Source: Leeuwenhoekiella aequorea (GTDB taxonomy: Bacteria; Bacteroidota; Bacteroidia; Flavobacteriales; Flavobacteriaceae). Taken from it: 64,000 nt of DNA. This document shows positions 44,974-53,167 of this stretch, one piece after another. Position 1 is the first letter of the stretch. Every line of letters begins with the position of its first letter. Below the pieces are notes generated by a model. That model ran no database searches, was not told where the DNA came from, and was given only the letters and a program-made list of their open reading frames with translations. The translations under genes and the position numbers were made by a program. Location: the NCBI RefSeq assembly GCF_004104375.1, contig NZ_QOVM01000001.1:744001-808000 (forward strand), written 5' to 3'.

Positions 44974-45840
44974 ATGAAAGCATCAGATTATCAAATTACA
45001 GCACCCATACATTTAAAGGATAGAAAGACTCACGAAGATTTTGGCAAAAAAAGTGAACTGGAAGATGAGCTCGATTCTGTAAGTAAAGATATTGCGGAAA
45101 TTCAAAATGCCATGTACGCACATGGTAAGTATGCTGTGTTGATTTGTATACAGGGTATGGATACCGCAGGGAAAGATAGTCTTATACGAGAAGTGTTTAA
45201 AAATTTTAATGCGCGCGGGCTGGTTGTACATAGCTTTAAAGTTCCTACAGATTTAGAACTCAATCACGACTATTTATGGAGACATTATATTGCGCTTCCC
45301 GCACGGGGAAAATTTGGGATTTTTAATAGAACGCACTATGAGAATGTTCTGGTGACTCGTGTGCATCCTGAGTATATTTTAGGTGAAAGAATTCCGGGGA
45401 TTAATGAACTTTCAGACATTGATGAAGCATTCTGGGAAAAACGTTTTGAGCAAATAAATAATTTTGAAAAGCACATTGCTGAAAACGGTACCATTATATT
45501 TAAGTTCTTTTTACACCTTTCCAAAGAAGAGCAAAAGAATAGATTATTACGCCGTTTAGATAAGCCCAACAAGAATTGGAAATTTTCTCCGGGGGATTTA
45601 AAGGAACGTAAACTTTGGGATACCTATCAAGAGTACTACGAAGATGCGATTAATAAAACTTCAAAGTTTCACGCTCCTTGGTACGTGGTGCCGGCAGATG
45701 ATAAGCCTACAGCAAGACTTATACTAGCAAAAATAGTTTTAGAAAAACTCAAGGCTTATACAGATATTAAAGAGCCTGAGTTAGATGCTAAAACTGCTGG
45801 AAATATTGATGAGTATAGAAAACAACTAGAATCTGAATAG
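44974..45840 (+). CDS. ppk2: Polyphosphate kinase 2
   Basis: This 288-residue cytosolic enzyme moves phosphate between polyphosphate and nucleotides. The P-loop is GMDTAGKDSLIRE (about residues 60-72), followed by LNHDYLWRHYIALPARGKFG, the Walker-B-like GIFNRTHYENVLVTRVHPE and the lid KNRLLRRLDKPNKNWKFSPG. A single catalytic domain and this length fit the class that makes ADP or ATP from AMP or ADP; the preferred substrate cannot be stated. It starts 5 bases after the response regulator and is followed by a strong terminator, so it closes the 39728-45840 operon. Confidence 0.92.
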   Translation: MKASDYQITAPIHLKDRKTHEDFGKKSELEDELDSVSKDIAEIQNAMYAHGKYAVLICIQGMDTAGKDSLIREVFKNFNARGLVVHSFKVPTDLELNHDYLWRHYIALPARGKFGIFNRTHYENVLVTRVHPEYILGERIPGINELSDIDEAFWEKRFEQINNFEKHIAENGTIIFKFFLHLSKEEQKNRLLRRLDKPNKNWKFSPGDLKERKLWDTYQEYYEDAINKTSKFHAPWYVVPADDKPTARLILAKIVLEKLKAYTDIKEPELDAKTAGNIDEYRKQLESE

Positions 45841-45861
45841 TTTCGATTCTAAAACGAGAAT

Positions 45862-45894
45862 AAAAAAAATCGCTTCTTTGGAAGCGATTTTTTT
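45862..45894 (+). terminator. Rho-independent terminator after ppk2
   Basis: Arms ATCGCTTC and GAAGCGAT pair perfectly around a short TTTG loop, with A-run before and T-run after. It separates ppk2 from the M28 peptidase gene 20 bases further on. Confidence 0.9.
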
Positions 45895-45915
45895 GTTTAA
45901 GGCAGTATTTAACAA

Positions 45916-47349
45916 ATGAGTAGCTTATTTTTAAAATTCAACTATAAACAAGATATTTTGAAAAGACTGGTACTTTTAGTGTTATTAACTACAAGCAGTA
46001 TTGCTTCTGCTCAAGTTAAAAATGATTCAACACAAATACGTGACTTTTACGATTTAGCATTACTCGAAGGGCAAAGTTATCAATGGTTAGATGATTTGTC
46101 TAATGATGTAGGACCGCGACTTAGCGGTAGTAAAGGCGCAGAAAATGCTGTTAACTGGGCGAAGTCTGAATTAGAAAAAATAGGGCTCGATAAAGTATGG
46201 CTACAGCCAGTGATGGTTCCTAAGTGGGAACGTGGTGCTGCTGAAAGGGCTTATATAGAAGGTCCTGACGGAAGAATAGAAGTTCCTGTTTGTGCTTTGG
46301 GAGGTTCTGTAGCCACTGTACAAGATGGTCTTACTGCTGAGATTATAGAAGTTCAAGGTCTGGCTGATTTAGAAAAATTGGGTACAGATAAAATAAAAGG
46401 AAAAATTGTTTTCTACAATCGTCCTATGCAAGCAAATTTAATTCAGACGTTTTCAGCTTACGGGGGTTGTGTAGATCAACGTTATTCTGGAGCGAGCGAA
46501 GCTGCAAAATATGGTGCTGCAGGTGTTATCGTGCGCTCTATGAATTTGAGAATGGATGACTACCCACACACCGGTGCAATGTCATATGGTGATTTGCCTA
46601 ATGAAAAGCGTGTGCCTGCTGCTGCGATTAGTACAAATGGAGCAGCATTATTGAGTAAAATGCTCAAGCAAAATGATAAAACACAATTCTATTTAAAAAT
46701 GAATTGTAAAAATTACGAAGATGTTCCTTCATTTAATGTTATTGGAGAACTTACAGGTAGTGAGCGACCTAAAGATTTTATGGTAGTAGGAGGGCATCTT
46801 GATTCTTGGGATTTAGGAGACGGAAGTCACGATGATGGAGCAGGTGTGGTACAAAGTATGGAAGTGCTACGATTAATGAAGGCCGCAAACTATACTCCAA
46901 AGCATAGTATAAGAGTAGTTCTATTTATGAACGAAGAAAATGGTCTTCGTGGTGGAAATGAATATGCCGCAGTAGCAAAGAAAAAAGGTGAAAATCACGT
47001 ATTTGCTTTAGAAAGTGATTCTGGTGGTTTTACGCCAAGAGGTTTTTCTTTTGATGCTGATCCTGCAAATTTTGCGCAAGTTGAAAGTTGGTCTTCACTT
47101 TTCAAACCTTACTTAATTCATTATTTCGAACTGGGTGGTAGTGGCGCAGATATCGGTCCTTTAAAAAATGAAGCAATTGTATTAGCCGGTCTCAGACCAG
47201 ATTCTCAACGCTATTTTGATTATCACCACGCTAGTAATGACACATTTGATGCAGTTAATAAACGCGAACTTGAACTGGGTGCAGCGACTATGACAAGTCT
47301 GATGTACTTGTTTGATACCTACGGCGTAATTCCTGTAAATGAAAGATAG
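45916..47349 (+). CDS. M28 family metallopeptidase (exported, di-zinc)
   Basis: This 477-residue exported peptidase has a signal peptide in residues about 15-33 (RLVLLVLLTTSSIASAQ). A protease-associated insert occupies about 130-250. The M28 catalytic domain follows with zinc ligands in VVGGHLDSWD (His), HDDGAGV (Asp), NEENGLRGG (Glu-Glu) and YHHASNDTFDAVN (His). The family includes aminopeptidases and carboxypeptidases that degrade peptides in the periplasm or outside. Genomic context gives no more specific role. It begins just after the ppk2 terminator, so its promoter must be short or embedded; no exact TANNTTTG is seen. Confidence 0.9.
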   Translation: MSSLFLKFNYKQDILKRLVLLVLLTTSSIASAQVKNDSTQIRDFYDLALLEGQSYQWLDDLSNDVGPRLSGSKGAENAVNWAKSELEKIGLDKVWLQPVMVPKWERGAAERAYIEGPDGRIEVPVCALGGSVATVQDGLTAEIIEVQGLADLEKLGTDKIKGKIVFYNRPMQANLIQTFSAYGGCVDQRYSGASEAAKYGAAGVIVRSMNLRMDDYPHTGAMSYGDLPNEKRVPAAAISTNGAALLSKMLKQNDKTQFYLKMNCKNYEDVPSFNVIGELTGSERPKDFMVVGGHLDSWDLGDGSHDDGAGVVQSMEVLRLMKAANYTPKHSIRVVLFMNEENGLRGGNEYAAVAKKKGENHVFALESDSGGFTPRGFSFDADPANFAQVESWSSLFKPYLIHYFELGGSGADIGPLKNEAIVLAGLRPDSQRYFDYHHASNDTFDAVNKRELELGAATMTSLMYLFDTYGVIPVNER

Positions 47350-47387
47350 TATACTGCTTAATTGACAAATGACTGCTAATTTTATTT

Positions 47388-47984
47388 ATGAAAAACCTCA
47401 AATTTCCTATAGACCTTGTTTTTAAAATAGGAACTTTTTCTAATGATTTTACAGCAACAGATGCTAACGGAATCCTATTGGCATATGCTCGCCAGAAAAT
47501 GTTTAAGCTTAAAGAAGATATTCAGATTTTTGCTGACACTTCTAAAAATCAATTGAACTATCAGATAAAAGCAGATCGTTGGTTAGATTTTTCAGCGGCT
47601 TATGCCTTTTATGATGCAAACGGAAATGCTTTCGGTAAGATTGTAAGAAAGGGGTGGCGGTCGATATGGAAAGCAAAGTATCAAATTGTAGATGCTAGCA
47701 ATAATCCCGAATATACAATCGAAGAAGAAAATGGATGGGTCAAAGTAGCCGATTCTTTATTGGGTGAAATACCTGTGGCAGGTGCTTTTACCGGCTATTT
47801 ATTTAATCCTTCTTATAGCGTGACAAATTTGAAAGGCGAGAAAATAGCTAGACTTAAAAAGCAAGCTTCGTTGTTTGGGCGTAAGTTTCAAATTACAAAG
47901 CTGGGTGAATTAGACGAGGGTGATAGTGAGCGAATTATGCTAGGACTTATGATGCTCATATTGCTTGAGCGCAGAAGGGGATAA
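47388..47984 (+). CDS. LURP-one-related / tubby-like fold protein
   Basis: This 198-residue protein has no signal peptide. It shows the repeated strand pattern of the LURP-one/scramblase-like fold: FPIDLVFKIGTFSNDFTATD, GILLAYARQKMFKLKEDIQI, AYAFYDANGNAFGKIVRKG and YSVTNLKGEKIARLKKQASL. A C-terminal hydrophobic helix (IMLGLMMLILLERRRG) resembles the buried helix of tubby-like proteins or could be a weak membrane anchor. Function in bacteria is not known. It follows the M28 gene by 38 bases. Confidence 0.75.
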   Translation: MKNLKFPIDLVFKIGTFSNDFTATDANGILLAYARQKMFKLKEDIQIFADTSKNQLNYQIKADRWLDFSAAYAFYDANGNAFGKIVRKGWRSIWKAKYQIVDASNNPEYTIEEENGWVKVADSLLGEIPVAGAFTGYLFNPSYSVTNLKGEKIARLKKQASLFGRKFQITKLGELDEGDSERIMLGLMMLILLERRRG

Positions 47985-48166
47985 TAGCTGATGGTTATTA
48001 GCAGTTGAGAACAGAATAATAGCTGTTAGAGAAAGCTTTAAAGAGTCCGCAGATATATGATTTGTAGCTACGGACTTGAAACGCATAGCCAAATCTAAAG
48101 GGGGATTACTCCAATTAAATTGATTCAATTTATAGCAACATATTCTTGTTAAACTTCTTATAACTT
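47985..48166. other. Gene-free stretch with short repeats
   Basis: No supportable gene is seen. The stretch contains a direct repeat of AATAATAGCTG-like units (about 47981-48024), an AGTCCG/CGGACT inverted pair (48044-48049 and 48071-48076), and a GC-richer block (48061-48112). That block reads on the minus strand as a peptide fragment with NPPLDLAMRFKSVATNHISA, which looks like a dispersed intergenic sequence rather than a gene. Confidence 0.4.
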
Positions 48167-48190
48167 GAGACCTCGTTTTTACGAGGTCTC
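48167..48190. terminator. Perfect 9-base hairpin upstream of the GH3 gene
   Basis: Arms GAGACCTCG and CGAGGTCTC pair without mismatch around TTTTTA. A TTAATTTT stretch follows, so it may end the LURP-one transcript. The tail overlaps a TANNTTTG match, so it could instead be a regulatory hairpin next to the GH3 promoter. Confidence 0.55.
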
Positions 48191-48191
48191 T

Positions 48192-48199
48192 TAATTTTG
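48192..48199 (+). promoter_or_regulatory. Candidate -7 box for the GH3 gene
   Basis: TAATTTTG matches TANNTTTG exactly and ends 24 bases before the ATG at 48224. It begins two bases after the hairpin arm. No -33 box at standard spacing. Confidence 0.4.
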
Positions 48200-48223
48200 A
48201 GAATATCCAAAACAAACTATCCA

Positions 48224-49759
48224 ATGGCAATCTTAGGCGCACTTATAAAAGGAATAATTGATATTTCAGATAAAATTATAGCAGAGTCAAATCCTATTGA
48301 TGAGCAGCGAGAAGTCTTAATAGAACTGCTGAGGAAAGCCAAAAACACACAGTTTGGGGAGCATTACAATTTTGAATCGCTTTTGGATTCTGAAAACCCA
48401 TTGACTGCATTTGCTGAGCAGATACCTTTTTTTGATTATAACAGCCTTAACAAGCAATGGTGGTCAAAATTACACGAAGGCGAAAGCGATGTTACCTGGC
48501 CGGGAACTCCAGATTATTTTGCCTTGAGTAGTGGTACTACTGGTAAAACCAGCAAGCGTATTCCGGTTACAAATGAAATGATCGATGCAATACGTAATGC
48601 AGGTATTAAACAAGTAGGAGCACTGGCCCATTTTGACTTGGAAGCAGATTTCTTTGAAAAAGAAATTATGATGTTAGGTAGTTCGACAGATTTAGCAGAA
48701 AAGGATGGACATCAGGAAGGTGAGATAAGTGGAATTAGCGCTAGTAATATTCCGTTTTGGTTTAGAGGATATTACAAGCCCGGAGAAGAAATTGCTAAAA
48801 TTGAAGATTGGGATGAGCGCGTACAGCACATTGCAGAAAAAGCCGAAGATTGGGATATAGGAGCTTTAAGCGGCATTCCCAGTTGGATTGAGTTGATGTT
48901 AGAAAAAGTGATTGAACATCATAATTTGAATAACATACACGAGATTTGGCCTAATCTTCAGGTTTATACTTCTGGCGGAGTTGCATTTCAACCTTATGAG
49001 AAAAGCTTTAATGCATTACTAGGGAAGCCTATAACCGTAATCGATACGTACTTAGCTTCAGAGGGTTTTATTGCATTTCAGGCACGACCAGAAACCGATG
49101 CGATGAAGTTGGTTACAAATAATGGGATCTATTTTGAATTTGTACCTATGAATCCAGACTATATTAATGAAGACGGATCTATTGTACAAGATGCACCTGT
49201 TTATACACTTGCTGAGGTTGAAGAAGAAAAAGATTACATTTTAATTATTTCTACAGTTTCTGGGACTTGGAGGTATCTTATAGGTGACACCATAAAATTT
49301 ACAGACAAAGCAAGAGCGGAAATTAAAATAACCGGCCGCACCAAATTTTTTCTAAATACTGTAGGATCTCAGTTATCTGTTAATAAAATGGAAGCTGCTG
49401 TACAGGAGCTTGAAGAAGAATTTGATATTAAAATTCCAGAATTCACTATTGCCGCAAAGCGCAATCCTGTTGACGACGAATTTTATCATTATTGGTATTT
49501 GGGAACTGAAACTACAGTCCCAAATGAAGAACTAGCTAGTAAGCTGGATGCTAGTTTGCAAGCTGCTAACAAAAATTATGGTGTTGCCCGCAGTAAAGCT
49601 TTAAAGGGAGTTTTTGTAAATACCGTAAAGCCCGAGATATTTTATGAGTGGAGTGGTGCCAATAAGAAAAAAGGAGGTCAGGTTAAAATGGAAAAAGTAA
49701 TGAATGAAGAGAAATTTGCCGAGTGGGAAGCTTTTGTTAAAGAGCATACGCAAGGCTAA
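48224..49759 (+). CDS. GH3-like acyl-acid-amido synthetase family protein
   Basis: This 511-residue ANL-type adenylating enzyme is related to plant GH3 proteins that join carboxylic acids to amino acids. ATP/AMP motifs are in order: FALSSGTTGKTSKRIP (about residues 104-119), LQVYTSGGVAFQPYEKSF, YLASEGFIAFQ and WRYLIGDTIKFTDKA. The C-terminal domain contains FLNTVGSQLSVNKMEAAVQE. The ATG at 48224 (MAILGALIKGI) is preferred to the TTG at 48197, which would overlap the promoter-like box. The bacterial substrate is unknown. Confidence 0.87.
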   Translation: MAILGALIKGIIDISDKIIAESNPIDEQREVLIELLRKAKNTQFGEHYNFESLLDSENPLTAFAEQIPFFDYNSLNKQWWSKLHEGESDVTWPGTPDYFALSSGTTGKTSKRIPVTNEMIDAIRNAGIKQVGALAHFDLEADFFEKEIMMLGSSTDLAEKDGHQEGEISGISASNIPFWFRGYYKPGEEIAKIEDWDERVQHIAEKAEDWDIGALSGIPSWIELMLEKVIEHHNLNNIHEIWPNLQVYTSGGVAFQPYEKSFNALLGKPITVIDTYLASEGFIAFQARPETDAMKLVTNNGIYFEFVPMNPDYINEDGSIVQDAPVYTLAEVEEEKDYILIISTVSGTWRYLIGDTIKFTDKARAEIKITGRTKFFLNTVGSQLSVNKMEAAVQELEEEFDIKIPEFTIAAKRNPVDDEFYHYWYLGTETTVPNEELASKLDASLQAANKNYGVARSKALKGVFVNTVKPEIFYEWSGANKKKGGQVKMEKVMNEEKFAEWEAFVKEHTQG

Positions 49760-49797
49760 TATTTTATTCTTTAGCTACGTATTGCGAATAGTACTTA

Positions 49798-50355
49798 CTA
49801 ATCTTTGTTTATAAGATTCATAATTTCTTCTGGAGAAAGATAGAGGTGTTTAATACGTGCTTTATATCCTTCTGAAATATGTGCGTGGTTTAAAATAAAG
49901 TCTTTAGTTTTCAGGATATATTGACCCATTCCGTGAGCAACTGCAAATGTATCTGCAGCACGTTCTGCTTCCTTTATAAATCTTGAAAAGTATAGATATT
50001 TAATACCGAAGATAACCAGACCTAAACTACTACGCTCTCTATAATCCATTATATGCCCCAGTTCATGTCCTATCCATCCTATAAGAACATCTGAAGGGAT
50101 GTCGGTAATTTTAAAAGATTCTTGTTCTATCTGAACTTTTCGGCTAATAAAAATAAAATACGATCTGTTTTTACGTGATTTTAGTAAAGACTTAAATGCC
50201 GGTTGAGCCTGCATCGTAGACTTTTTAATATTGTCTTTGAATTTAAAAGTGATGGGTGTTCCTGCTAACTGTGGATAATACTCGAGAGCAATTTTAATTT
50301 CGCGCTCAATACTTTCAGGAATTATTTTGTTGTCAAAGTCTATTTTCTTTAGCAT
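49798..50355 (-). CDS. Putative HExxH zinc metallopeptidase
   Basis: This 185-residue protein is without a signal peptide. The zinc motif is GWIGHELGHIMDY (about residues 96-108); EAERAADTFAVAHGM about 30 residues later supplies a likely third ligand, as in small gluzincin-like peptidases. One hydrophobic stretch, SLGLVIFGIKYLYF, lies between. I start at the ATG at 50355: the TTG at 50364 is in frame, but it falls inside a -7-like TAAATTTG, so the mRNA would begin near the ATG. Substrate unknown. Confidence 0.72.
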   Translation of the reverse strand: MLKKIDFDNKIIPESIEREIKIALEYYPQLAGTPITFKFKDNIKKSTMQAQPAFKSLLKSRKNRSYFIFISRKVQIEQESFKITDIPSDVLIGWIGHELGHIMDYRERSSLGLVIFGIKYLYFSRFIKEAERAADTFAVAHGMGQYILKTKDFILNHAHISEGYKARIKHLYLSPEEIMNLINKD

Positions 50356-50361
50356 AATCTT

Positions 50362-50369
50362 CAAATTTA
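50362..50369 (-). promoter_or_regulatory. Candidate -7 box of the small peptidase gene (near leaderless)
   Basis: On the minus strand this reads TAAATTTG, an exact consensus match, ending only 6 bases before the ATG at 50355. If used, the transcript would have almost no leader. Confidence 0.35.
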
Positions 50370-50474
50370 AGAATACAACTAGCGATGCGTTGTTAAGGCT
50401 TCGGTAAATTAATAATTCACTACAATTTGATTAAGCGGGTTTACTTGAGTGATACCTATCTTATACTTTAAGCT

Positions 50475-50482
50475 TACTTTTG
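50475..50482 (+). promoter_or_regulatory. Candidate -7 box of the MATE-pentapeptide operon
   Basis: TACTTTTG matches TANNTTTG and ends 22 bases before the TTG start at 50505. A TTGA lies about 26 bases further upstream, rather far for a standard -33. Confidence 0.45.
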
Positions 50483-50504
50483 CACATCTCAAAAATACCT
50501 TGTT

Positions 50505-51851
50505 TTGTTAGCTGATTATACAAAAGAATTTCGTCAAAATTTAAAAATCGCCTACCCTGTTATGCTGGGTCAATTGGGCCATATTTTAGTTGCACTTGCA
50601 GATAATATTATGGTGGGTCGTCTTGGTGCTGCGCAGCTAGCCGCTGTATCACTAGGTAACAGTCTTATATTTATCGCCTTGTCATTGGGAATTGGTTTTT
50701 CATTTGCTATTACACCATTGGTTGCAGAATCTGATGGAACAGGAGATACGGCTATGGGGCGTAATTATTTTCATCACGGTATTGTTATGTGTACGCTTAA
50801 TGGTATACTTCTTTTTATACTCTTGCTTTTAGCAAAGCCTATTCTCTATTATCTTGATCAACCTGTAGAAGTTGTAGAACTGGCTATTCCTTATATGGAA
50901 ATTGTAGCATTTTCTCTTATTCCATTGATGGTGTTTCAGGCATTTAAGCAATTTGCAGATGGTTTATCTAATACAAGTTATGCGATGTATGCTACCTTAG
51001 TTGCAAACGTGGTTAACGTGTTTTTTAACTTTATACTCATTTATGGATTCTGGATTTTCCCAAGATTAGAACTTGTAGGAGCTGCATATGGTACTCTAAT
51101 TTCTAGATTTTTTATGCTTTGGATGCTTTATTATATTCTTAGCAAGAAGAAAAAATTTAAGCCTTATTTTATCTGGACAAGGCGTAAAGCCTTCCAACTC
51201 CCCATTTTTAAAAAATTATTTGATTTAGGGTTTCCTACTGCAATGCAGATGCTTTTTGAAGTGTCGCTTTTTACCTCGTGTATTTTTCTTTCGGGAATTT
51301 TAGGTACAAATGCACAGGCTGCAAATCAGATTGCATTAAATCTTGCGGCAATGACATTTATGATAGCAGTAGGTCTGGGAGTTACCGCAACTATACGTGT
51401 AGGTAATCAAAAAGGAAAAGGAGATTACAAGAATATGAGACGTATAGCGATCTCTTTATTTCTTCAGGTTTTTTTAATTGAAGCTGTCTTTGCAATCGGA
51501 TTTATTCTGCTAAAAGATATACTTCCTATTTTCTATATAGATAATATAGAGGTGATTGTTCTTGCATCACAGCTTCTAGTTGTTGCTGCATTATTTCAAT
51601 TAAGCGACGGGTTGCAAGTTGTAATTTTAGGAGCGTTACGCGGACTTCAGGATGTGAATATACCTACGGGAATTTGTTTTATTGCCTACTGGTTAATTGG
51701 GTTTCCGGTAGCCTGGTATTTTGGAAAAGAAGATATGATGGGAAGCCAGGGAATTTGGTATGGTTTACTCGCCGGGTTGAGTGCTTCGGCAATATTACTG
51801 TATGCGCGATTTATCTATTTAAGCCGAAAACTTATTCAGAAAACATCATAA
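50505..51851 (+). CDS. MATE family multidrug efflux transporter
   Basis: This 448-residue inner-membrane antiporter has about twelve membrane segments. The N-terminal repeat shows PVMLGQLGHILVALADNIMV and RLGAAQLAAVSLGNS, and the C-terminal repeat FPTAMQMLFEVSLFTSCIFL and LGTNAQAANQIALNLAAM, as in NorM-like pumps. It exports cationic drugs or metabolites in exchange for Na+ or H+. The start is TTG, supported by the MLADYTKEFRQNLKIA N-terminus before the first helix and a promoter-like box upstream. The pentapeptide-repeat gene follows after 11 bases on the same transcript. Confidence 0.92.
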   Translation: MLADYTKEFRQNLKIAYPVMLGQLGHILVALADNIMVGRLGAAQLAAVSLGNSLIFIALSLGIGFSFAITPLVAESDGTGDTAMGRNYFHHGIVMCTLNGILLFILLLLAKPILYYLDQPVEVVELAIPYMEIVAFSLIPLMVFQAFKQFADGLSNTSYAMYATLVANVVNVFFNFILIYGFWIFPRLELVGAAYGTLISRFFMLWMLYYILSKKKKFKPYFIWTRRKAFQLPIFKKLFDLGFPTAMQMLFEVSLFTSCIFLSGILGTNAQAANQIALNLAAMTFMIAVGLGVTATIRVGNQKGKGDYKNMRRIAISLFLQVFLIEAVFAIGFILLKDILPIFYIDNIEVIVLASQLLVVAALFQLSDGLQVVILGALRGLQDVNIPTGICFIAYWLIGFPVAWYFGKEDMMGSQGIWYGLLAGLSASAILLYARFIYLSRKLIQKTS

Positions 51852-51862
51852 AATAGAATATT

Positions 51863-52435
51863 ATGAATGATCTAATCACCGATCAAAATTACAGAAGGAT
51901 CAATTTTAAAGAGGAACCCATAAAGGCAGATTTTGAATTGTGCACGTTTGAAAATTGCTCATTTTCAGAAGCTACTATATCACACCTAAGTTTTACAGAA
52001 TGTACTTTTGAAAATTGTGACCTTAGTGGCGTGAAAGTGATAGCGACTGCTATTCAGGAGTGCGAATTTATAAGCTGTAAAATGCTGGGGATTAATTTTG
52101 AAAATTGTAATAATTTTTTATTTCAGCTAAATTGCAAGGATTGTACCTTAGATTTCAGCACATGTTATAAAGTAGATTTAAGATTGTCTCAATTTACAAA
52201 CTGTCAATTAAATCAAGTAGATTTTACAGAAGCAAATTTAACAGGCATTACCTTAGATAAATGTGAGCTTGGAGGTGCTATTTTTCAACAAACAAATCTT
52301 TCTAATGTAGATTTTTCTTCAGCTACTAACTATAACATACATCCAGAGCAGAATAAGATAAAAGGTGCAATTTTTAGCAATGACGGTGTTAAAGGATTAT
52401 TACAAAGCTATAATATCAAAATAATCGACAATTAA
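51863..52435 (+). CDS. Pentapeptide-repeat protein, Qnr-like
   Basis: This 190-residue protein is built almost entirely of pentapeptide repeats (A/C-D/N-L/F-x-x), for example CTFENCSFSEATISHLSF, TFENCDLSG and VDFTEANLTGITLDKCEL, giving a right-handed beta helix. The C-terminal segment IKGAIFSNDGVKGLLQSYNI resembles the dimerisation end of Qnr and MfpA proteins, DNA mimics that protect gyrase from quinolones. It is somewhat shorter than Qnr (about 218). Being in an operon with a MATE pump fits a protective role but does not prove it. A strong terminator follows. Confidence 0.8.
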   Translation: MNDLITDQNYRRINFKEEPIKADFELCTFENCSFSEATISHLSFTECTFENCDLSGVKVIATAIQECEFISCKMLGINFENCNNFLFQLNCKDCTLDFSTCYKVDLRLSQFTNCQLNQVDFTEANLTGITLDKCELGGAIFQQTNLSNVDFSSATNYNIHPEQNKIKGAIFSNDGVKGLLQSYNIKIIDN

Positions 52436-52474
52436 AAAGTCCGTTTAAAACGATCTGTTTCAAACGGACTTTTT
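52434..52474. terminator. Terminator between the pentapeptide and SYLF genes
   Basis: Arms AAAAAGTCCGTTT and AAACGGACTTTTT pair perfectly around a 15-base loop that can form a small inner hairpin (AAAAC/TGTTT). The A and T runs make it usable on both strands, between convergent genes. Confidence 0.9.
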
Positions 52475-52494
52475 ATAATACTATCGTCAGTTAA

Positions 52495-53028
52495 CTACTG
52501 AATAGGCTTAAAAGAAAATTTTTGTCCGCCTACTGCAGCTTCAGCCATCAAGCCAGCTTTAGGCATAGCAAATACGGCAACACCATCCTTATATTGAGCA
52601 TTTTCAGCTTTACCAGACTTTACAACTACCGCTGATGCCTGTGCAGAAAATTCAAACTCACCTTGCTTAAAGTCTGCAAGTGCAGCTTCGTCTTCAAAGA
52701 AAATTACTTCAGAAATCGCTTGACCACCTGCTTGTAATCCTATGTCGAGTTTCTTTAGATCTGCCATTCCTACAACTGAGCCATTTTCATAAACAACTCC
52801 ATTTCCAGAAGCACCACCCACTATAAGACCTCCTTTTCCTACATTTGGGAAAATTACATAACCTGCAGATTCAGAAAAGAAATCCTCTAAACCTTGATCT
52901 TCAGCAATCATTGACTTCATAGCAACTTCTGCATCAGCTATAATCTTTTGATCTTTTTCGTTTTGTGCTTGTAAACTTGTGCCTACAAATAATATTAATA
53001 GTGCACTTAAAATTCCTAACTTTTTCAT
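52495..53028 (-). CDS. SYLF (YSC84) domain exported protein
   Basis: This 177-residue protein has a cleavable signal peptide (MKKLGILSALLILFVGTSLQA, cleavage near residue 21). The mature part is one SYLF domain: GYVIFPNVGKGGLIVGGASG, ISEVIFFEDEAALADFKQGE, FSAQASAVVVKSGKAENA and FAMPKAGLMAEAAVGGQKFS. SYLF domains bind lipids in eukaryotes; the bacterial role is unclear. A TANNTTTG-type box flanked by an inverted repeat lies upstream. Confidence 0.88.
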   Translation of the reverse strand: MKKLGILSALLILFVGTSLQAQNEKDQKIIADAEVAMKSMIAEDQGLEDFFSESAGYVIFPNVGKGGLIVGGASGNGVVYENGSVVGMADLKKLDIGLQAGGQAISEVIFFEDEAALADFKQGEFEFSAQASAVVVKSGKAENAQYKDGVAVFAMPKAGLMAEAAVGGQKFSFKPIQ

Positions 53029-53046
53029 GATTTCTAGTTTTTTTAT

Positions 53047-53083
53047 TAGTTAACACAAAGCTAGGAGCATTATCTGTTAACTA
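53047..53083 (-). promoter_or_regulatory. Promoter of the SYLF gene flanked by an 8-base inverted repeat
   Basis: The minus-strand -7 box TAGCTTTG (53063-53056) is an exact consensus match, 27 bases before the start codon. It lies between TAGTTAAC (53047-53054) and GTTAACTA (53076-53083), which are perfect inverted copies 21 bases apart. The arrangement looks like an operator; the regulator is unknown. Confidence 0.4.
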
Positions 53084-53167
53084 GAGTTAATGCTATGTTA
53101 TAGACTATCTAAATCTCTGAATGATGTATAATTTGAGATTAGCAGCAACTTTAAAACGTACTTATGT

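Noticed and set aside
47940-48242. Minus-strand 100-codon frame between the LURP-one and GH3 genes
   Set aside because: It overlaps coding sequence, a hairpin and repeats, lacks a plausible fold, and looks like an intergenic element rather than a gene.
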